Shown here: in pieces, positions 60,543 through 64,000 of the stretch | Position numbering within the stretch: position 1 is the stretch's first letter | How the letters are laid out: every line of letters begins with the position of its first letter | Assembly: GCF_014203705.1 (NCBI RefSeq) | Contig: NZ_JACHJR010000001.1 | Coordinates: forward strand, 4,650,001-4,714,000 | Direction of reading: 5' to 3' | Origin: Kitasatospora gansuensis | Lineage (GTDB): Bacteria; Actinomycetota; Actinomycetes; Streptomycetales; Streptomycetaceae | DNA: 64,000 bases | The notes under the pieces: model-generated | The model's database searches: none | The model's input: the letters and a program-made list of their open reading frames with translations, nothing else | Told to the model about the DNA's origin: nothing | Made by a program: the position numbers and the translations under genes

Positions 60543-61031
60543 AGGATGTGAAACACAGTCAGATCAAGCTGCCGAGCCTAGCGGCGGGCGGGCCGGAAGT
60601 GCAGGGGAGGGTGAGGAAGGGGGAGTGGTGAGAGGGGGTGCGTAAAAATCTTCTCTACGGGTTCAAGGCGCGCGCGGCGCGCCGCGCGCGGCCTCAGCCG
60701 CTCGCCGTCGCTCCTGTCTTCGCCCCGCTTCGGCGGCGGCCGGCCGCGCCAGGCGGGGGAACGGTCAGAGGGTGGTCCAACCCGCCGTGGCTGGCGGCGG
60801 GCGGTTCCACGGTTTTACCCACCTGTCAGGACCGGGACCCGCACCGAGCAAGACCGGGGGGCCACTCGGCCAAATTGCGGTCAGGCCCAGAAGCCCTGAC
60901 CGAGACGCGATGAGCTTACGGCCCCCCGATCATGCTCGGACCCAGACCAGACAGGACACCGGCCAAAACCGCTCCACCACCCTGAGCGGTCGGGCGGACC
61001 TGCAGCAAGGCTCAGTTGGTCTATCAATTCG
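60543..61031. other. 489-bp non-coding region with nested inverted repeats, candidate replication or transfer site
   Basis: This gap contains a 20-bp palindrome-like GCGCGCGGCGCGCCGCGCGC tract at about 60669. It also has an 18-bp inverted repeat (60846-60863 with 60920-60937, two mismatches, core CGGGGGGCC) enclosing a second hairpin (GGTCAGG at 60879-60885 with CCTGACC at 60895-60901). An AT-rich patch (GTAAAAATCTTCT) lies at 60642. No convincing ORF is present. It could be a double-strand or single-strand origin, or a TraB-binding locus; this is unproven. Confidence 0.45.
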
Positions 61032-61745
61032 CTAGGTTGCCAGATATCCGCGATGCTCCAGATACTCAACCCATGTGGCAGTGAGGTGAACGGCGAATTC
61101 TCCGATGTCGTTCACGTAGCGTTCGACATCTGCAACCGATCGACCGGCCTGTTGAAAGATCTCCACATAGGGAATGTTTCCGTGTGCAACATCGTTTCTC
61201 AGCATTGACATTTTAATCAAGGAAGCACCCCAGGTGGAATGAGGAAATGCGTCTCCGGGGAGACCGTATATCTCCCAGATGCGATTGAAATGTTCAGGCT
61301 TTAGTGTTCTGCCGTCAAGTGGCGGTTGAGCCTGCTTGTGGTTGACCGGAAGTGCTGCGGGGTCACCGCAGAACTCGAGGGTCGTGGCGTACTTACGTCT
61401 CTCCCAAAGCTTGCTGTGGTCATTCAACTCACGAAGGCTTTCGAATGCCGTATGAGCCGCAAGTTGGCGTAGGCTTGGGCGGAGTTTATTCACGGAAAGT
61501 CTTGAATCATTAATCTCCTTGTGTGTCTCTTGGATGATGAACTTGGTGAAGCTTTCCAGTTCGGCCATCGTGCAAACCACGGCCAATGCCCGGGCGTCTC
61601 GTGCCTCGGACTCCCACCGTGGGCTTGCCGAAGAGTCGGCACTGTGGCTTGCGAGTGCTAGGAACTTCTTCAGGTCGTCGCTTCGACGTAATAGCTGGTC
61701 GCCATGGGATTCAACTTCGCCAATAAGTGCGTCATGCGTCGCCAC
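61032..61745 (-). CDS. HEPN-domain putative RNase (MAE_28990/MAE_18760-like)
   Basis: A 237-residue all-helical protein with the HEPN catalytic signature Rx4H at R183-H188 (MLRNDVAHG), the mark of metal-independent RNases in toxin and defence systems. The N-terminal region is heptad-rich. The start is GTG 61745, which lies inside the last codons of the DUF262 gene (14-bp overlap), so the two are translationally coupled. L19 is a rare TTA codon (61689-61691), so full translation should depend on the bldA tRNA in Streptomyces. The base composition is clearly lower in G+C than its neighbours, indicating recent acquisition. Likely the effector of the pair. Confidence 0.82.
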   Translation of the reverse strand: MATHDALIGEVESHGDQLLRRSDDLKKFLALASHSADSSASPRWESEARDARALAVVCTMAELESFTKFIIQETHKEINDSRLSVNKLRPSLRQLAAHTAFESLRELNDHSKLWERRKYATTLEFCGDPAALPVNHKQAQPPLDGRTLKPEHFNRIWEIYGLPGDAFPHSTWGASLIKMSMLRNDVAHGNIPYVEIFQQAGRSVADVERYVNDIGEFAVHLTATWVEYLEHRGYLAT

Positions 61746-62793
61746 GAAGCAGATCCTTCGCGCGCGTGAGCCGCCGCCTCAGCATCGACTTCGTGTTAGT
61801 GCCGGCGCCTGTGGAAGCTCGCAGCTCGGTGTCCTCGAGCCAGCCCGGCGCTACTGCCCTCGGCTCGACCCCCTCGGCGGCAAGATCGCCTGCTGCGACC
61901 AAGCAGGCCTCAAACTGCACAAGGGGAGTGACGGGGGTCTGCCTGCGGAGGAACGGCTTCCCATTGCAGACACTGTGGAGAGTCCCAAGGGCTCGATCGA
62001 AGATATCGCGCTCCGTTGGGTAGTCGAATGACTCGGATGCGGCTTCCATGTAACTATTTAGAAACCGTTCGACTTTGCCATCGAACTGGTCGCGGTAATT
62101 CTTGTAGGCAAAGAACTTCAGGACCTGCTCTACTTGAGTCCCATCGTTCTCTCGTGCTTTCTGGAGCTTCAGGAGGTCGCTAAGGCGCGGGTCCTTTGAC
62201 AGCTCTTCGATGAAGTCATTAAAGGGGCCCATGTAGACACAAGCGCGTACTTCTTGGGCTGTCAGGCTAATGCCGCCGCGATTTAGTCGTTCAAATACAT
62301 CAAACCGAACTTGACGGTCGCTCTTGTCGGTCAGGGAGATGACCTGCAAGGGCTGGCGGCCAAAATACACCTGCAGATTCTTTGGCAGGTCAATGTATGT
62401 GTTTCCGTTGAGGGCGGTAAGCTTCTCGAGGCCATCGAGTCGAAGTGGTTTAGGTCGTCCAATTTCAATCGCAGCCTCTTCGTCTCGGGCCAGAAAATGG
62501 GCCAGAGTGGAAAGTCGCTGTAGTCCATCTACAACTTCCCACTGGAATCCGACGTTTGTTGCAACGAAGACTGGAGGAATTGGCAAACCGAGGAATACTG
62601 ATTCGATAAACAGTGACTCATCGGCTTCCTCCCAGCGAAACTTCCTCTGGTAGCTTGGTGACGCATTTAGCTCTTCATCGGAAATCATCCGAACGAGCTC
62701 GCGAACTGAAAAGTTATGAACTGCAACATCGACTCTGCCGCGTTCTCCGCGAAGCTGTTCTTCTAGGTTTTCAAGGGATGCGTTAGCAGTCAT
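61732..62793 (-). CDS. DUF262 (GmrS-N/ParB-like) protein
   Basis: A 353-residue protein. The DUF262 motifs are PSYQR (46-50, with YQRKFRW), DGLQR (89-93, the family's DGQQR motif with Leu in place of the first Gln) and FERLNRGGISLT (168-178, with NRGG). DUF262 domains are related to ParB/Srx folds that bind or hydrolyse nucleotides and are found in type IV restriction enzymes (GmrSD) and many phage-defence proteins. No DUF1524 HNH nuclease follows, so it is not a full GmrSD. It is AT-rich for this genome (27 of 60 G/C at 62281-62340) and is the first gene of the two-gene operon. Confidence 0.87.
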   Translation of the reverse strand: MTANASLENLEEQLRGERGRVDVAVHNFSVRELVRMISDEELNASPSYQRKFRWEEADESLFIESVFLGLPIPPVFVATNVGFQWEVVDGLQRLSTLAHFLARDEEAAIEIGRPKPLRLDGLEKLTALNGNTYIDLPKNLQVYFGRQPLQVISLTDKSDRQVRFDVFERLNRGGISLTAQEVRACVYMGPFNDFIEELSKDPRLSDLLKLQKARENDGTQVEQVLKFFAYKNYRDQFDGKVERFLNSYMEAASESFDYPTERDIFDRALGTLHSVCNGKPFLRRQTPVTPLVQFEACLVAAGDLAAEGVEPRAVAPGWLEDTELRASTGAGTNTKSMLRRRLTRAKDLLRGDA

Positions 62794-62916
62794 GGGCGCA
62801 GTTTAGACGGCCGACGCAGTGCTTCGCCGGGGTATGGCAGCTTCATAGCTCTCAGATTGAGCTGCCGATCCTGGGCGCTCGAGCCACCAAGGTGTCAACG
62901 GCCATGGCTGCCCTGA

Positions 62917-62937
62917 TCCGGACCAGTGGCGGACCAG
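62917..62937 (+). promoter_or_regulatory. Candidate integrase arm site, right
   Basis: TCCGGACCAGT followed by GGCGGACCAG, matching 50769-50789 at 19 of 21 positions and in the same orientation. It lies about 70 bp inside the right att core. Confidence 0.5.
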
Positions 62938-63005
62938 GGAGGGACATCGCCTAGGGGGCGGGCTTCCAGCCGCAGGTCGAGGCGGGCGGCCAGATCGGCC
63001 ACGCG

Positions 63006-63097
63006 GCAGACTGTAAATCTGCCGCGCAAGCTACGCAGGTTCGAACCCTGCACCAGCCACAGGATAAAGAAGGGCCCCTGACCAGCGGAAACGCCGG
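63006..63097 (+). repeat. Right attachment-site repeat with 3' tRNA-Tyr remnant
   Basis: 92 bp identical to 50574-50665. It carries only the anticodon-arm-to-3'-end part of tRNA-Tyr plus the first arm of the terminator. The 5' half of a tRNA is absent, so it is not a functional tRNA gene; it represents the original chromosomal 3' end displaced by the element. Confidence 0.95.
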
Positions 63098-63143
63098 CCA
63101 GGGGCCCTTCTGCTGTGCGCGCGGGCGGCGCCCCGGCCGACGG

Positions 63144-63182
63144 CGGAGCCCCGCGCTTCCCCATGGGGCAGGCGGGGCTCCG
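63144..63182. terminator. Hairpin terminator after sodF
   Basis: CGGAGCCCCGC (63144-63154) pairs perfectly with 63172-63182 around a 17-nt loop, 22 bp past the sodF stop (minus strand). Confidence 0.75.
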
Positions 63183-63203
63183 GTTCGACGGCGGTCCGGC
63201 CGG

Positions 63204-63806
63204 TCAGGCCCCCGTGGCGGCGGTGAAGCGGGCGGCGACGTCGTTCCAGTTGACGACGTCCCAGAGGCGGGTGACGTAGTCCGGGCGGACGTTGCGGTAC
63301 TGCAGGTAGTAGGCGTGCTCCCAGGCGTCGAAGGCGAGCAGCGGGGTGGTGCCCTGGCCGACGTTGCCGTGGTGGTCGTAGACCTGCTCGACGATCAGGC
63401 GCCGGCCGAGCGGCTCCCAGGAGAGGATGCCCCAGCCGGAGCCCTGGACGCCGACGGTGGCGGTGGTGAGCTGCTTCTTGAAGGCGTCGAAGCCGCCGAA
63501 GTGCTCCTCGATGGCGGTGCCGAGGGCGCCGTCGGGGCGGTCGCCGCCGTCGGGGGAGAGGTTCTCCCAGAAGAGGGAGTGCAGGACGTGGCCGGAGAGG
63601 TGGAAGGCCAGCGTCTTCTGCAGGCCGACCAGGCCGCCGAACTGCTCCTTGTCGCGGGCCTCGGCGAGCTGCTCGATGGTGCTGTTGGCGCCGGCCACGT
63701 AGGCGGCGTGGTGCTTGGAGTGGTGCAGCTCGAGGATCTCGGCGGACATCGCCTTCTCCAGAGCCGAGTAGTCGTACGGGAGGTCGGGGAGCGTGTACTG
63801 ACCCAT
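63204..63806 (-). CDS. sodF: Fe/Mn superoxide dismutase
   Basis: A 200-residue SodA/SodF-type dismutase that converts superoxide to oxygen and peroxide. Metal ligands are H28 (LELHHSKHHAAYV), a His in HVLHSLFWENL, and Asp and His in LLAFDAWEHAYYLQY. Fe versus Mn cannot be told by sequence, but Streptomyces Fe-type SodF is repressed by nickel through Nur, and a Nur-like palindrome lies 53 bp upstream of the start. ATG 63806 has AGGAG upstream. Confidence 0.9.
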   Translation of the reverse strand: MGQYTLPDLPYDYSALEKAMSAEILELHHSKHHAAYVAGANSTIEQLAEARDKEQFGGLVGLQKTLAFHLSGHVLHSLFWENLSPDGGDRPDGALGTAIEEHFGGFDAFKKQLTTATVGVQGSGWGILSWEPLGRRLIVEQVYDHHGNVGQGTTPLLAFDAWEHAYYLQYRNVRPDYVTRLWDVVNWNDVAARFTAATGA

Positions 63807-63858
63807 GAGTGGAGAACTCCTAGTGGGTAGGGGTCTGTGGCGTGCCGGCCCAACACTA

Positions 63859-63875
63859 TTGCGTATAGCTTGCAA
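63859..63875 (-). promoter_or_regulatory. Nur box (nickel-responsive operator)
   Basis: On the coding strand the sequence reads TTGCAA-GCTAT-ACGCAA, close to the known Nur motif tTGCaa-N5-ttGCAA. It sits in the promoter region of sodF. Confidence 0.65.
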
Positions 63876-64000
63876 TTACATACTGATGGCATCAGAGTGT
63901 CTCGCGGGGGTGGCCGGCCCGTGTCCAGCCGCCTGCTGACGTACGTCCCGGCCCTCGCGCCGGGGGTCCCTCCGCCCGTGCTGATCGTCTTCCCAACCGG

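Larger units (their letters stand above)
50574..63097. mobile_element. AICE (integrative conjugative element) in tRNA-Tyr
   Basis: Exact 92-bp direct repeats at 50574-50665 and 63006-63097 bound a 12,432-bp unit. The unit contains int, xis, a Rep of RepSA type, spread genes, TraB/FtsK, a KorSA-like GntR regulator and cargo. The left repeat completes the intact tRNA-Tyr; the right copy has only the 3' part. tRNA-Tyr is also the site used by SLP1 of S. coelicolor. All core functions appear intact, so the element may be able to excise and transfer. Confidence 0.93.

Noticed and set aside
61732..62793. GmrSD-type type IV restriction enzyme
   Set aside because: The DUF262 part is present, but there is no DUF1524/HNH nuclease in this protein or downstream; the adjacent gene is HEPN instead.
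63006..63059. Apparent second tRNA-Tyr
   Set aside because: Only the anticodon-to-3' half is present; the acceptor 5' strand and D arm are missing. It is the displaced att copy, not a tRNA gene.
62895..63164. Minus-strand ORF across the right att repeat
   Set aside because: It runs through the tRNA remnant and terminator and has no ribosome site or family resemblance; a chance open frame.

Overview
The window is chromosomal DNA of a Streptomyces-type actinomycete (Streptomyces or a close relative such as Kitasatospora). The base composition is very G+C-rich, many genes use GTG starts, and there is a futalosine-type menaquinone gene, a ten-gene nuo operon without nuoDEFG, an HtpX-like protease next to it, PucR, XRE/MmyB and LuxR-type regulators, and a pSAM2/SLP1-type integrative element. 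All assignments come from reading the sequence; no database search was run.

Region 1 (1-14.5 kb) is mostly housekeeping and regulation. It holds a truncated condensation-domain protein, a UbiX flavin prenyltransferase, an Lrp regulator, a PLP dehydratase and the aminofutalosine synthase MqnE. These are followed by an L,D-transpeptidase, a ketoacyl-ACP synthase III, a TetR regulator, a soluble AfsK-like kinase with a beta-propeller, galE, an HtrA-like lipoprotein protease and an orphan sensor kinase. Region 2 (14.5-25.1 kb) is nuoA-B-C-H-I-J-K-L-M-N, tightly coupled, followed by an M48 protease. The proton-pumping arm and the NuoB/NuoI electron wire are present, but the NADH-input module (nuoEFG) and nuoD are absent.

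Region 3 (25-50.5 kb) is mixed core and accessory sequence. It includes a PfkB sugar kinase, a PucR regulator, an acyl-CoA ligase, a secreted beta-helix protein whose signal peptide lies upstream of any canonical start codon, and two oxidoreductases each divergent from its own regulator. A sulfatase plus formylglycine-generating enzyme pair lies behind a cysteine-type leader peptide. Further on are an FtsX-like permease beside a two-component system, and YajQ. Three palindrome-bounded intergenic repeats (two of one family) occur in regions 1 to 3.

Region 4 (50.57-63.10 kb) is an integrated AICE (actinomycete integrative and conjugative element). It sits in an intact tRNA-Tyr(GTA) gene and is bounded by exact 92-bp direct repeats 12,432 bp apart. 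Integrase, excisionase and a rolling-circle-type Rep overlap at the left end. Spread and transfer genes follow (DUF2637/SpdB-like and an FtsK-type TraB), then a GntR/KorSA-like repressor with a repeated operator-like array, a GGDEF protein and a GT2 glycosyltransferase. At the right end is a distinctly AT-richer two-gene cargo operon encoding a DUF262 protein and a HEPN putative RNase. This pair is the best candidate in the window for an under-described defence or toxin-type system.

Region 5 (63.1-64 kb) is sodF (Fe/Mn superoxide dismutase) with a sequence resembling a Nur box in front of it, which suggests nickel-dependent repression.
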